A stretch of 64,000 bases of DNA from positions 248,001-312,000 of the forward strand of contig CANMQH010000001.1 in the NCBI GenBank assembly GCA_947499935.1, written 5' to 3'. Of the stretch, positions 34,958 to 43,761 are shown one piece after another. Positions within the stretch are counted from its first letter, which is position 1; each line of letters opens with the position of its first letter. A program made the translations under genes and the position numbers. The notes beneath the pieces are model-generated. The model searched no databases. It was not told the DNA's origin and worked only from the letters and a program-made list of their open reading frames with translations. This DNA is from an uncultured Algibacter sp. GTDB lineage: Bacteria > Bacteroidota > Bacteroidia > Flavobacteriales > Flavobacteriaceae.

Positions 34958-35977
34958 CTACTGAGATTGAAGAGCATCCTCAGTACGTATTACGGAATAG
35001 ATATTTACCGTTCCCTGTTTACCTTTTAGAGGCACATTACCTTCAAGTACAGATGTTGTCCATGAGTCAATTTCTACGACTTTTAATAGTTTTTCTGAAA
35101 TAAGTAAATCAAGCCCTAATCGATTGCATTGGTCTTGGATTCTTGAAGCTGTATTTATAGTATCACCATGATATGCAATTTCACGTTTATGTTCTCCAAC
35201 TTCTGCAACAGTTACAATACCACAATTCATACCTGCTTTAAATTCTGGTACTAAATCATAAGTTTTTAGATAGTAATCTGTTTTACTCTTAATTTGGTCT
35301 TTAAAAGCATAAAAAGCACGAATACTTTTAGCGTTTTTAAGACCTTCTTTATACGGCCAAGTTAAAACAGCTTCATCTCCCACATATTGGTAAATAGAAG
35401 CTTTATATTTATTAACTATGGCTAAATCATAAAAACAGTCTTGAAGGAGCTTGCTATATTTTATATGTCCTAATTTTTCAGCAATTGTAGTAGAGTTTCT
35501 AAGGTCTAAAAACATAAAAATAAGCTCTTTTTCTTTTGGAGTATAGAATTTTCCTGAAATGAATTTAATCAAATTGCCTTCACCTAGCATTAAATTAATA
35601 TTGAGAAAAAGACTTATAAAGAAGTTTACAAATACAGTATAGATAAGGCTTACCCAAATGACAGGTAACTGGATAAATTCTGATATTTTAAAAGTAGTGT
35701 CTACAAATATTTCAACCTTAGCAAACAAATAAAACATAAATACATAAAACCCAATAGCAGATATAATTTGTAGTATAAGAGCAAATACCAATAACTTAGA
35801 TAATGGAATACGTTTTCTAACTAATTTTTCAAGGAAAATATGAAGTGTACCATAAAGTAAACCTTGGGTTATCCATGCTATAATGAAAATAAAAAGTATA
35901 TTGGAGAAAGAGTCCTCCATATAAGGGATGTTCACGTCTTGAGACCCGCGAAGGAGTTGCCAGACGAGGCTTGCCAT
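34958..35977 (-). CDS. Membrane-anchored class III adenylate/guanylate cyclase
   Basis: 339 residues from ATG 35977. Hydrophobic segments fill residues 1-130 (FIFIIAWITQGLLYGTLHIF; LLVFALILQIISAIGFYVFMFYLFA; VIWVSLIYTVFVNFFISLFL). A class III cyclase catalytic domain follows at about 145-330 (ELIFMFLDLRNSTTIAEKLG; YVGDEAVLTWP; GMNCGIVTVAEVGEHKREIAYHGDTINTASRI). The frame stays open upstream of 35977 and encodes YKILRDYIIGWL, which completes the first helix, but no usual start codon is there. The start is doubtful. Probably makes cAMP; 86 bp after the LytTR gene. Confidence 0.8.
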   Translation of the reverse strand: MASLVWQLLRGSQDVNIPYMEDSFSNILFIFIIAWITQGLLYGTLHIFLEKLVRKRIPLSKLLVFALILQIISAIGFYVFMFYLFAKVEIFVDTTFKISEFIQLPVIWVSLIYTVFVNFFISLFLNINLMLGEGNLIKFISGKFYTPKEKELIFMFLDLRNSTTIAEKLGHIKYSKLLQDCFYDLAIVNKYKASIYQYVGDEAVLTWPYKEGLKNAKSIRAFYAFKDQIKSKTDYYLKTYDLVPEFKAGMNCGIVTVAEVGEHKREIAYHGDTINTASRIQDQCNRLGLDLLISEKLLKVVEIDSWTTSVLEGNVPLKGKQGTVNIYSVIRTEDALQSQ

Positions 35978-36063
35978 TAACCAACCTATGATATAATCTC
36001 GTAATATTTTATAATGTCTAGATTTTAAATTAAATCATTGATAGTTGAACGCTTTTAGTGAGC

Positions 36064-36825
36064 CTAATTATTTATCCATGTTTTTATTTCTGATGATTTG
36101 GCTTTGCTTATTGTAATACGCTCCTTAGATGGCGGATTTACATTAATAATTAGTTTCCCATTAAAGTAGAATTTAATATTCTGTATAGCATTTCTATTAA
36201 GTATAAATTGCCTGTTTACCCTATGAAAATTATACGGGTCTAATTCGTTTTCAATGTCCTCTAGTTTTTTGTCTATAATGTAAGTTTGATTTTTAAGAGT
36301 AACAGCTTTTACAATACTATTTTCTATATAAAAATAAGCAATATCTTCTGTTTTAACTGGAATTAATTCATCTCTCTGATGTACTAAAAATGTAGTTCTG
36401 AAAATCTGATTTTTAGATTGCATTAATTGTACTAATTGTTGGATGTTATCATAAGAGATTGTATCAATTTTTGTGTTGGTTTTAAACTTTTTAATTGAGC
36501 TACTTAATTCTTCCTCATCAATTGGTTTTAAAAGATAATCAATGCTATTTACCTTAAATGCTTTTAGTGCATATTGGTCATAAGCTGTTGTAAATATTAT
36601 GGGGATATTTATAGTTGCCTGTTCAAAAATTTCAAATGAAATACCATCAGAAAGATGTATATCCATAAAAACTAAAACAGCTTCGCTTGGATTAGAAAAA
36701 TAATCGATGGCAGATTTTACAGAATCCAGAACAGTTAGTATCTCTATGCTAGCATCTATATTATTTATTAAGTAAGTGAGTTGTTCACTTGCTGCTAATT
36801 CATCTTCTACAATAACTACTTTCAT
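36064..36825 (-). CDS. LytTR-type response regulator
   Basis: 253 residues. Receiver domain with acidic pocket EDE (7-9), phospho-acceptor Asp55 (VLVFMDIHLSDG), switch Thr (IIFTTAYDQYALKAF) and KPID. A C-terminal LytTR DNA-binding domain follows (VKTEDIAYFYIENSIVKAVTLKNQTYIIDKKLEDIENEL; NFHRVNRQFILNRNAI). It lies 5 bp after its kinase gene. LytTR domains bind paired direct repeats about 21 bp apart; matching arrays occur at 34781 and 38862, so it is the obvious candidate regulator of both. Confidence 0.93.
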   Translation of the reverse strand: MKVVIVEDELAASEQLTYLINNIDASIEILTVLDSVKSAIDYFSNPSEAVLVFMDIHLSDGISFEIFEQATINIPIIFTTAYDQYALKAFKVNSIDYLLKPIDEEELSSSIKKFKTNTKIDTISYDNIQQLVQLMQSKNQIFRTTFLVHQRDELIPVKTEDIAYFYIENSIVKAVTLKNQTYIIDKKLEDIENELDPYNFHRVNRQFILNRNAIQNIKFYFNGKLIINVNPPSKERITISKAKSSEIKTWINN

Positions 36826-36830
36826 GGTAA

Positions 36831-37961
36831 TTAATTTAAAGAAAGTTTGACCTTAAAGGTATTGCTTTTATTACTTATTGATATGTGCTTCTTTTTTAGA
36901 GCATAATACCGCTTATTAAGGTTTGATAAGCCATTTCCTGTTCCGGTAGCTAAACTTTTTCTTGGTCTTATTTCATTTTCAATAATTATAAACGCATCTT
37001 CGGAATATATATTAACTTGAAGCGGATTCTCTTCTGATATTTCATTGTGTTTAATGGCATTTTCAACTAACAACTGAAGCGCTAAAACGGGCACTTCTTT
37101 TTTTATCCATTTTTTATGAATATTATAAGTGATGTTAAAACGATTACGATATCTTGTTTTTATTAAGTGTATATAACTACTTAAAAACTCAAGCTCCTCT
37201 TCTATAGATACTAAATCCCGTTCACTGCTTTGCAGAATATAACGATACATAGAGGAGAGTTTGTTTATAAAGTTGGTAGCGTCTTTATTTTGTTTTACAA
37301 GTGCACTTAAAGAATTTAGTGAATTGAATAGAAAGTGTGGGTTAACTTGATTTTTTAAAGCCATCAATTCATTTTGTAAGCTTTGTTGTTTTAAAGCTTC
37401 TTGCTCTATTAATTTTTCTTTTAAGCTCAATTGATACCTTAAAATTCTAGCGATAAATATGATTATTATTGCTACTATAAAATACACGAAGTAGGTTAAC
37501 CCTTCTTCTTCTGAAACCATTGATTCTCCTACTAATATTGGATATAAAAAGAAGAATAAATGTAATAGTGCTAAGTATAAAGCAATATTTATAATTATGG
37601 TAGTTGCCCCTCTTAAAGCGCTTTGAAATTTTGAATAAAAGTATTTGGTATTTGCATTAAATTCTAGCAACAACCATGAAAAAAAGGTAAACCATAAAAA
37701 CCGAAAGAGTATATCTTTTACAGAAGCCGTAGTGAAAGCTGTAGATAAATCATCAACAATATCAAATATAATCAAAATTCTAGGTAAGGTTAAAAGTGTT
37801 GCTATAATAAATGCTATACCTAGTAAAACGTTTTGCTTTATAAATTTGGTCGTCAAAATGGTTATAGTGTTATTGATGAAGAACATAACTAATATAGTTA
37901 AAATTAATGTAAGTAAATTGTCTAATTTTAGCTGATTATGAATGAAATTAAAAACTGCCAA
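36831..37961 (-). CDS. LytS-like sensor histidine kinase
   Basis: 376 residues with about five hydrophobic segments in the first 180 (for example LLTLILTILVMFFINNTITIL; YFVYFIVAIIIIFIARIL). A short coiled coil follows, then a His_kinase domain with the phospho-acceptor motif NPHFLFNSLNSLSALV and the ATPase boxes LLVENAIKHN and GTGNGLSNLNKRY. The start is TTG (37961): the frame is closed upstream by a stop and no ATG fits. The TTG lies in the arm of a hairpin (37955-37996). Partner of the LytTR regulator 5 bp downstream. Confidence 0.9.
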   Translation of the reverse strand: MAVFNFIHNQLKLDNLLTLILTILVMFFINNTITILTTKFIKQNVLLGIAFIIATLLTLPRILIIFDIVDDLSTAFTTASVKDILFRFLWFTFFSWLLLEFNANTKYFYSKFQSALRGATTIIINIALYLALLHLFFFLYPILVGESMVSEEEGLTYFVYFIVAIIIIFIARILRYQLSLKEKLIEQEALKQQSLQNELMALKNQVNPHFLFNSLNSLSALVKQNKDATNFINKLSSMYRYILQSSERDLVSIEEELEFLSSYIHLIKTRYRNRFNITYNIHKKWIKKEVPVLALQLLVENAIKHNEISEENPLQVNIYSEDAFIIIENEIRPRKSLATGTGNGLSNLNKRYYALKKKHISISNKSNTFKVKLSLN

Positions 37962-37996
37962 AGAGGTATGAAGTGTATTTCAATAATCTCTGGCAG
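37955..37996 (-). promoter_or_regulatory. Hairpin covering the LytS start codon
   Basis: CTGCCA (37955-37960) and TGGCAG (37991-37996) pair, extended by GAG/CTC past a 2-nt bulge. On the minus-strand RNA the TTG start of the kinase gene falls in the second arm. It could limit translation of the kinase relative to the lipoprotein gene upstream. The loop contains one ATGAAGTGT on the plus strand, similar to the array units. Confidence 0.4.
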
Positions 37997-38031
37997 TCAA
38001 ACTAACCAACCAAACTAACTATACATGAAAA

Positions 38032-38685
38032 TTATTTTATCAATTTTTTTATTATTTGTTTTGAAAAATCTTTAGAAATAGTTCCTAAAGACTTAGGATT
38101 ATCAATCTCTGTCGTTATAACTGATATTAATTGTTCGTTATCAGTTTTTGTTAAATCGTAAATAACAGTTTCTAGAATGTATTTTTTACCAGTATGGGTA
38201 ATAGTGCTTTCAGGCTCAGATTTTACATGAATACTATTGTAGTAACGATAGAATGTTCCATTAGGCCCTCTAAAGTATGTGGGAAAATAAAGTGTTGAGT
38301 AGCCACCACCAGTTATTTCTGTTCTGGTATATTCTTGAGTATCTTTTAAAGTATTAAGAATAATGATGTCTACGCCTTTATTTTTCAAATCCTCAACGAT
38401 TTTTTGCACTTCATTTTCGTTAAGTTTTACCTCAGTATCAATTTTTGGAAAAACGGTTAAGCTTTCCATAGAATTGAGACCATGCTCCCTTAACTTGTTT
38501 ACAAGGTCACTCTCAAACTGACTTCTAACAATATTGTCATCCGTTTTGCTTATTACCATGATGCGCTTATCATTTAAATTGAGCTCTTTTGAATGGTTCC
38601 AATTACTAACAACTCGTACCGTTGAGCAACTTGTAACCATAATAATTAGTATTAATATGCTTAGTATTTTGTTTAGTGTTTTCAT
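38032..38685 (-). CDS. Lipoprotein, paralogue of the protein at 25365-26045
   Basis: A 217-residue lipoprotein (lipobox VTSC, Cys20). It shares the family pattern with the 25365 protein (RVVSNWNHSKELNLNDKRIMVISKTDDNIVRS; VQKIVEDLKNKGVDIIILNTLKDT; KYILETVIYDLTKTDNEQL) but has a distinct central insert (GGGYSTLYFPTYFRGPNGTFYRYYNS). It follows a 45-residue ORF by 14 bp and precedes the LytS gene by 70 bp, so it would be carried by the transcript from array promoter B. Its place directly before the sensor genes makes an envelope input or accessory role possible; that is inference. Confidence 0.75.
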   Translation of the reverse strand: MKTLNKILSILILIIMVTSCSTVRVVSNWNHSKELNLNDKRIMVISKTDDNIVRSQFESDLVNKLREHGLNSMESLTVFPKIDTEVKLNENEVQKIVEDLKNKGVDIIILNTLKDTQEYTRTEITGGGYSTLYFPTYFRGPNGTFYRYYNSIHVKSEPESTITHTGKKYILETVIYDLTKTDNEQLISVITTEIDNPKSLGTISKDFSKQIIKKLIK

Positions 38686-38699
38686 GATTTCTAGTATAT

Positions 38700-38837
38700 T
38701 TAAATAAACATATGAATGTCATTAGTATCTCTGTTGATTAAAATTAATCTAGCTGAGGTATCTTTTTTAGAGTTTTTTAGATATAAAAAACGTTTTCCAA
38801 ACTTCCATTTCTTTAGCATTGATATTAACTTTTCCAT
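38700..38837 (-). CDS. Small basic protein, 45 residues
   Basis: The minus-strand ATG at 38837 opens 45 codons ending in TAA (38700-38702). The product is basic (MEKLISMLKKWKFGKRFLYL, then KNSKKDTSARLILINRDTND) without a signal peptide or membrane helix. It begins 24 nt after the -7 box of array promoter B, the expected position for a first gene, and 14 nt before the lipoprotein gene. No family recognised. Confidence 0.45.
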   Translation of the reverse strand: MEKLISMLKKWKFGKRFLYLKNSKKDTSARLILINRDTNDIHMFI

Positions 38838-38861
38838 GACGTTATTGTTTAAATTCTTATA

Positions 38862-38949
38862 CAAATGTATACCACGACTAAAGGCAGAATCATTACTTTT
38901 TAAGTGAAGCGACTAAAATCTAAAGTGAAGTGTTTTATATTGAAAGTGA
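38862..38949 (-). promoter_or_regulatory. LytTR-type promoter array B
   Basis: -7 box TACATTTG (minus strand; plus 38862-38869). AGTGA-type units begin at 38903 (AGTGAAGCGA), 38924 (AGTGAAGTGT) and 38945 (AGTGAACCGT), spacing 21 and 21 bp; the first unit is 34 bp from the box end. All three distances equal those in array A, while the sequence between units differs, which argues for selection on the units. It heads the run 45-aa ORF, lipoprotein, LytS, LytTR, cyclase, so autoregulation is expected. Confidence 0.65.
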
Positions 38950-39021
38950 ACCGTATTTAAAGTTCAAGTAACCCATTTGTGATTTTAAAAGAAAGGTAGA
39001 AACCTGAAGATTGAGCATGAG

Positions 39022-42000
39022 TTATTTAAGAGAAAAAGCTTTCTTTCTGTAATAAGCTAACACAGATACAATGATGACTACAACAATTAAAACGTAAATG
39101 AATGTTGGTATTGGCAAGGGGTCTCCAGCAGCGTAACTATGTAAACCAGATAAATAATAATTAACGCCAAAGGATGTCATGATAATAGAGCCAAATGCGA
39201 ATACACTTGCAGTATTTAGCATGTAATTGCTTTTTAAACCAGGAATTAAACGAAGGTGTAAAACAATAGCATAGACTATAATACTAATTAAAGCCCAAGT
39301 TTCTTTTGGGTCCCAAGCCCAATAACGTCCCCAAGATTCATTTGCCCAAATACCTCCTAAAAATGTGCCTACAGCTAACACGAATAAACCTATAGTCATT
39401 GAGATTTCGTTGATATATGTAAGTTCTTTAATTCTAATATCTATTTCTTTCTTTGTTTTTTCAGTTTTAAAAATCATGAGCAATAATGCCATAAAGCCTA
39501 ATATAGCAGAAAGGGCTAAAGGCGCATAACTACTTACAATGGTAGCTACATGAATTTTTAACCAAAACGATTTTAGTACAGGCATTAAATTAGTTATTTC
39601 TGGGCTTAACCAATCTAAGTAACTTACAAATAATAAAGCTCCTGAAAACAGCGTGGAAAGTGGTAATGCAAAATCAGATTTTCTAAACGTCATTAATCCA
39701 CAGAGTAGTAATACCCAAGATACAAATACCAACATTTCGTAACCGTTACTCCAAGGTGCGTGTTGTGCTATATACCATCGTAGAATGATGTTTCCTGTAA
39801 ATAGAAGGAAGCTAGTAAGGGTTATAATGATAAAGCTATTCCAAAGAAATTCAATTGCTTTTTTCTTAGTAAAAATTTTAGTTATAGCTAAAACTAAAAG
39901 AATAGCGCCCAAAGTAAAAAACACTTGAAACAACCAAAAGTTCAGATTGAGTTCATTATACCATAATTCTGCTTCAATACGCTTTCTACTTGGTATAATG
40001 TCCTTTCCTAAAACATCTTGAAATGTTTTAATATAGCCTAATTTTTCACTAGCATCTACCCAATTTTTAGTAGTAACATCTTTAAAATAGGTTGGTATAA
40101 TTTGTTTAGCAAATGTACCATCTTCAGAAGGGAAATCTTGAAAATGATGTGTCTGACTATGCCATTTGTTATTTTCATCATTACTATTAGGAAATACTTT
40201 TAAATAGTTTCCAGAAAATACGTTGTAAAGAATATTGAAACGCTCATCTACTTTTAAAACCTCTTTATCCAATTCGCTCCGCTCTGCAGGTTTCTTTTTA
40301 TTAGCCTGTTCAACAGCTTGACCCAATAAGTACTTTCCGTTATCGTCTAATAAGCCTACAAAAGCCACTAAGCCATCTTCGCTTATGTTTAATTTTTTAA
40401 AGAGTTCGCCTCCTTTTTTAGGGTCTACTTTTATAAGTGGGATATATTGCCAAACATTTGATGCCGATTGCATAGCCAAAAATGCCTGATTTGCATTAAA
40501 ACGGATACTTTCTCCATCTTGTGTAAATTTGAAATAAGGCTTACGTGATAGTTTCCTTAAAAACTCGGAGGCCAGAGTATTCATTGGTTTTATACGTCCG
40601 TCTAAATCTTGAACCATTAAACGACCAAACAATTCTGCGTGTTGTTCATCTATATGTTGTTGCGCTATGGTTTGTAAATCAAGTTTTGGTGCTTTGATTT
40701 TTTCATTTTGTGCAAAAGTACTATTTGAAAGACCACAAAAAAGTAGAAATATTAATGCGTTTTTCAGCTTGAGTTTTTTTAATTTTTTATTAATTAATGT
40801 GAAACGAGATGTTTTTCCAAAGAGTGTAAAAAACATGCCTATCATCATTAAAAAATAGCCCAAATAGGTGACGTTTGTGCCAATAACATCATGATTAACA
40901 GCTAATACAGTTCCTAATTCATCGGTATCATAACTCGCTTGAAAAAAGCGATAGCCCTTATAATCTAGCACATTATTCATGAAAATGCGGTGTGGTGTTT
41001 CGGTATTATTATCAATAACTTTAACTTCACTTGCATAAGCCGATGGACTTGTTGAACCTGGATAACGTTCTAATTGAAAATCGTCTAAATGAATTGAAAA
41101 GGGTGTAGTTATAGCTTCAGCACCATAGGATAGCGATACTTTAATAGTATCAATGTCTAAGTTGTGTGTTGTTGGTAAAAAACCTTCACGATACAGTAAT
41201 GTTGTTTCTTTAATAGTTTCGTTTACTTGAATATTTACAATTAAGGCATCATCTTTTTGCTCATCGTTGTCTTTTGGTTTTTCAGCAGCACTTACAAGCG
41301 CTATTTCTGCATTTGGATGATAGGAGAGTGGTACAAAAGATGCATCGCCATCGCGATACAATGTTCGCAACGACATGGTTTGTAAACTATCTTTTTTTAT
41401 AGTTCCTGCTATTTCGGTAGCCATCACAAACGTGCTTAAGTTTCTAGGAGATAGAATGCTAAAAACACCATCGATTTCAATAATATTAATCACATCAGGT
41501 GCATCAACTTCAAAACCTACTTTGTGTTTATGCGCACCAATAGCTTCAACTTCTCCTTTTTCTAAAAACACAGTTTCTCTTCCGTTTCCTGCTGAAACGA
41601 CCATTTGAATCATAGCCTTTCCATGTTCAGCATCGTCCTTTATTTCAGGAATAGCATCTGCAATAAATTCATTATAAGAAATTGTAATTGGTGTGGTGTT
41701 GAATTCTGTATCTATACTAAAATCGTTATTACTTAATGGAGAAAAATTGAGTTGCTTTTTTATCGTTTTTGTAGTTGTTCCATCTGATAGATGTACATGA
41801 AGGTAATTATTGTTGGATACAATAATATTAGACGATGCACCTTCACGAATTCTCATAACCCCACCATAAGACGCATAGCGTGTAATACTGGCACCAATTA
41901 ATATAACAATAAAGGCCAAATGAAACATCAGCAAAGCCCACTTTTCTAAACGCCAAAGCTTGTATTTATAAATATTCATTATAAAACAAAAGCCTAACCC

Positions 42001-42165
42001 TAGCATAACGAGTTCAAACCACCAAGCATCATAAATAAGTTTCCAAGCCGTAGCAGTGCCAAAATCGTTTTCAATAAATGTGGCCACAGCCATAGAAATT
42101 GCGAAAGTAAATAAGAATAATACTGCTAAAATAGGAGAGGAGAATAGGCGTAAAAGTTTATTCAT
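39022..42165 (-). CDS. ccsBA: Fused cytochrome c biogenesis protein CcsBA (System II)
   Basis: 1047 residues. The N-terminal part is ResB/CcsB-like (LFSSPILAVLFLFTFAISMAVATF, several helices, a large periplasmic region, then KGYRFFQASYDTDELG). The C-terminal part is CcsA/ResC-like with the haem-handling tryptophan-rich motif (WGRYWAWDPKETWALI, from about 945). Such single-chain synthetases export haem and attach it to CxxCH motifs. It is placed directly after nrfHA, whose nine haem sites need it, but a terminator hairpin separates it from nrfA, so it probably also has its own promoter. Confidence 0.93.
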   Translation of the reverse strand: MNKLLRLFSSPILAVLFLFTFAISMAVATFIENDFGTATAWKLIYDAWWFELVMLGLGFCFIMNIYKYKLWRLEKWALLMFHLAFIVILIGASITRYASYGGVMRIREGASSNIIVSNNNYLHVHLSDGTTTKTIKKQLNFSPLSNNDFSIDTEFNTTPITISYNEFIADAIPEIKDDAEHGKAMIQMVVSAGNGRETVFLEKGEVEAIGAHKHKVGFEVDAPDVINIIEIDGVFSILSPRNLSTFVMATEIAGTIKKDSLQTMSLRTLYRDGDASFVPLSYHPNAEIALVSAAEKPKDNDEQKDDALIVNIQVNETIKETTLLYREGFLPTTHNLDIDTIKVSLSYGAEAITTPFSIHLDDFQLERYPGSTSPSAYASEVKVIDNNTETPHRIFMNNVLDYKGYRFFQASYDTDELGTVLAVNHDVIGTNVTYLGYFLMMIGMFFTLFGKTSRFTLINKKLKKLKLKNALIFLLFCGLSNSTFAQNEKIKAPKLDLQTIAQQHIDEQHAELFGRLMVQDLDGRIKPMNTLASEFLRKLSRKPYFKFTQDGESIRFNANQAFLAMQSASNVWQYIPLIKVDPKKGGELFKKLNISEDGLVAFVGLLDDNGKYLLGQAVEQANKKKPAERSELDKEVLKVDERFNILYNVFSGNYLKVFPNSNDENNKWHSQTHHFQDFPSEDGTFAKQIIPTYFKDVTTKNWVDASEKLGYIKTFQDVLGKDIIPSRKRIEAELWYNELNLNFWLFQVFFTLGAILLVLAITKIFTKKKAIEFLWNSFIIITLTSFLLFTGNIILRWYIAQHAPWSNGYEMLVFVSWVLLLCGLMTFRKSDFALPLSTLFSGALLFVSYLDWLSPEITNLMPVLKSFWLKIHVATIVSSYAPLALSAILGFMALLLMIFKTEKTKKEIDIRIKELTYINEISMTIGLFVLAVGTFLGGIWANESWGRYWAWDPKETWALISIIVYAIVLHLRLIPGLKSNYMLNTASVFAFGSIIMTSFGVNYYLSGLHSYAAGDPLPIPTFIYVLIVVVIIVSVLAYYRKKAFSLK

Positions 42166-42187
42166 GTAATTGATAGCATATAAATTA

Positions 42188-42223
42188 AAAGATACCTTAC
42201 TCTTTGTTTAATAAGGTATCTTT
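42188..42223 (-). terminator. Intrinsic terminator after nrfA
   Basis: AAAGATACCTTA (42188-42199) is the exact complement of TAAGGTATCTTT (42212-42223) and, read on the minus strand, ends in TTTTAATTT. It lies between the nrfA stop and the ccsBA start. Confidence 0.8.
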
Positions 42224-42246
42224 GATATAGTAATCTTGAAAATAAA

Positions 42247-43746
42247 TTAGTTTTCTACTGAAGATACTGCATTAATTGGCATTTTATCTTCGCGCGCTTT
42301 TGCTTCTTCAAGCCATTTTGGTAATAATGTTTTTTTGAACTCCACTTTTTCATCTCTTAATTTTTCCATATCTAGACCTATAAATTCCTGTGCCTTTTCT
42401 TTTGTAGAAATATCAGGCATTTCTATTGGTTTATTGTGCCCTAAGTCAGCCAGTAAACGTGCAAGTTTAACACGAGCTTCTTGGGCTATAACTAATCCAC
42501 TACCAATAACACGAGCAGTTTCAACAGGAGAATGAAATGATGCGCCATGCGAAGCTGCCGAATAATCCCATCGCCATTGTCCGTGACGGATGTCCGTTAA
42601 TATGGGCTTCATCTGTTCTTCAGTTGCTCCTAAATCCCAGCATTTTTTAGCTTCTAAATGTGCTTTTACAAGAAGGTCTTCTAATTTTAATCTATTCTCG
42701 GTAGCTTTACGTTGTCTTTCATAAACATTGGCAATGAGTTTATCAGATTCTTCTCTATGGCAAACTTGGCACGCATTAGATGTATTTGATAAAGGTGAGC
42801 GAATATGATGGTCTGTAAATTTTTGACCTCCTTCACTTTTATATGGCATATGGCAATCGGCACATGATACGCCTCGGTCTGCATGTACACCAGTAACAAA
42901 AGTTTCATATCCTGGATGTTGTGCCTTTAGCATTGGTGTTTTACTTAATTTATGCGTCCAATCTGCAAACTCAATATTATCATAATACTCTTCCATAGCT
43001 TCAACTGTAAAGCCTCCTTTCCAAGGGAATTTCAAATAAGGAACACCTTCTTTACCAGGTAGTTTTTTGTCAAAGTAATACTCTACATGGCATTGTGCGC
43101 ATACAAGAGAACGCATTTCATTGTGTGTTGCTTTATTAATATCTTTTCCCATTGCATCAAAAGCTTCAACTAAAGCGGGTCTTGTAATACGAAGTTTCAT
43201 AGTTTCGGGGTTATGGCAATCTGCACACCCAATCGGGTTGACTATTTCTGCACCTTTATCTGCCCATTTTCCACTATAAAATTCAGCAATACCAATCTCA
43301 TTCATTAAGCGCGGTACATCTGGACTCTTACAAGTCCAACATGTTGCAGGCATAGGGCCGTCTCCTTTTCCTTTAGGGCCACCAGTTCTCAAAGTATTAT
43401 GAATATCTTCTATGGCATAAGCATGTCCACGTCCTTGATTATAATCTTTTGAAAAACCATAGCCTGCAAATAATACGATTAAGCGTGGGTCTTCTTCTAA
43501 TACATCACGCATTCTTGAACCTCCTTGATAAGTTGCAAAAGAAGTATCTAATGTTTGTAAAGAAGATTGATACTCTAAAGGGAAATTTTCTCCCCAAACC
43601 TCATTTCTAGGTTCATTTTCTCCAATGTTTACCTGAGGGACATATTTATATTTTGCTTCTGACTTTCTATTTACAATACTAGAAGCTAAAAGCCCTAGTA
43701 GAAAAACTACGATAACGGTTACGATAAATAATACTTTGTTTTTCAT
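42247..43746 (-). CDS. nrfA: Ammonia-forming cytochrome c nitrite reductase NrfA
   Basis: 499 residues with an N-terminal signal/anchor segment (LFIVTVIVVFLLGLLAS). Five haem-binding motifs are present: the catalytic CWTCK (136-140), with Lys as the axial ligand typical of NrfA, then CADCH (174-178), CAQCH (216-220), CADCH (295-299) and CQVCH (326-330). It reduces nitrite to ammonium in the periplasm using six electrons delivered by NrfH from the quinol pool. The nrfH gene precedes it by 15 bp. Length and motif order fit the CxxCK-type family. Confidence 0.96.
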   Translation of the reverse strand: MKNKVLFIVTVIVVFLLGLLASSIVNRKSEAKYKYVPQVNIGENEPRNEVWGENFPLEYQSSLQTLDTSFATYQGGSRMRDVLEEDPRLIVLFAGYGFSKDYNQGRGHAYAIEDIHNTLRTGGPKGKGDGPMPATCWTCKSPDVPRLMNEIGIAEFYSGKWADKGAEIVNPIGCADCHNPETMKLRITRPALVEAFDAMGKDINKATHNEMRSLVCAQCHVEYYFDKKLPGKEGVPYLKFPWKGGFTVEAMEEYYDNIEFADWTHKLSKTPMLKAQHPGYETFVTGVHADRGVSCADCHMPYKSEGGQKFTDHHIRSPLSNTSNACQVCHREESDKLIANVYERQRKATENRLKLEDLLVKAHLEAKKCWDLGATEEQMKPILTDIRHGQWRWDYSAASHGASFHSPVETARVIGSGLVIAQEARVKLARLLADLGHNKPIEMPDISTKEKAQEFIGLDMEKLRDEKVEFKKTLLPKWLEEAKAREDKMPINAVSSVEN

Positions 43747-43761
43747 ACTATAATATTTTTA

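Noticed and set aside
38716-38907. 63-residue plus-strand ORF
   Set aside because: It is antisense to the 45-residue ORF and runs through the array promoter B; phenylalanine-rich shadow.
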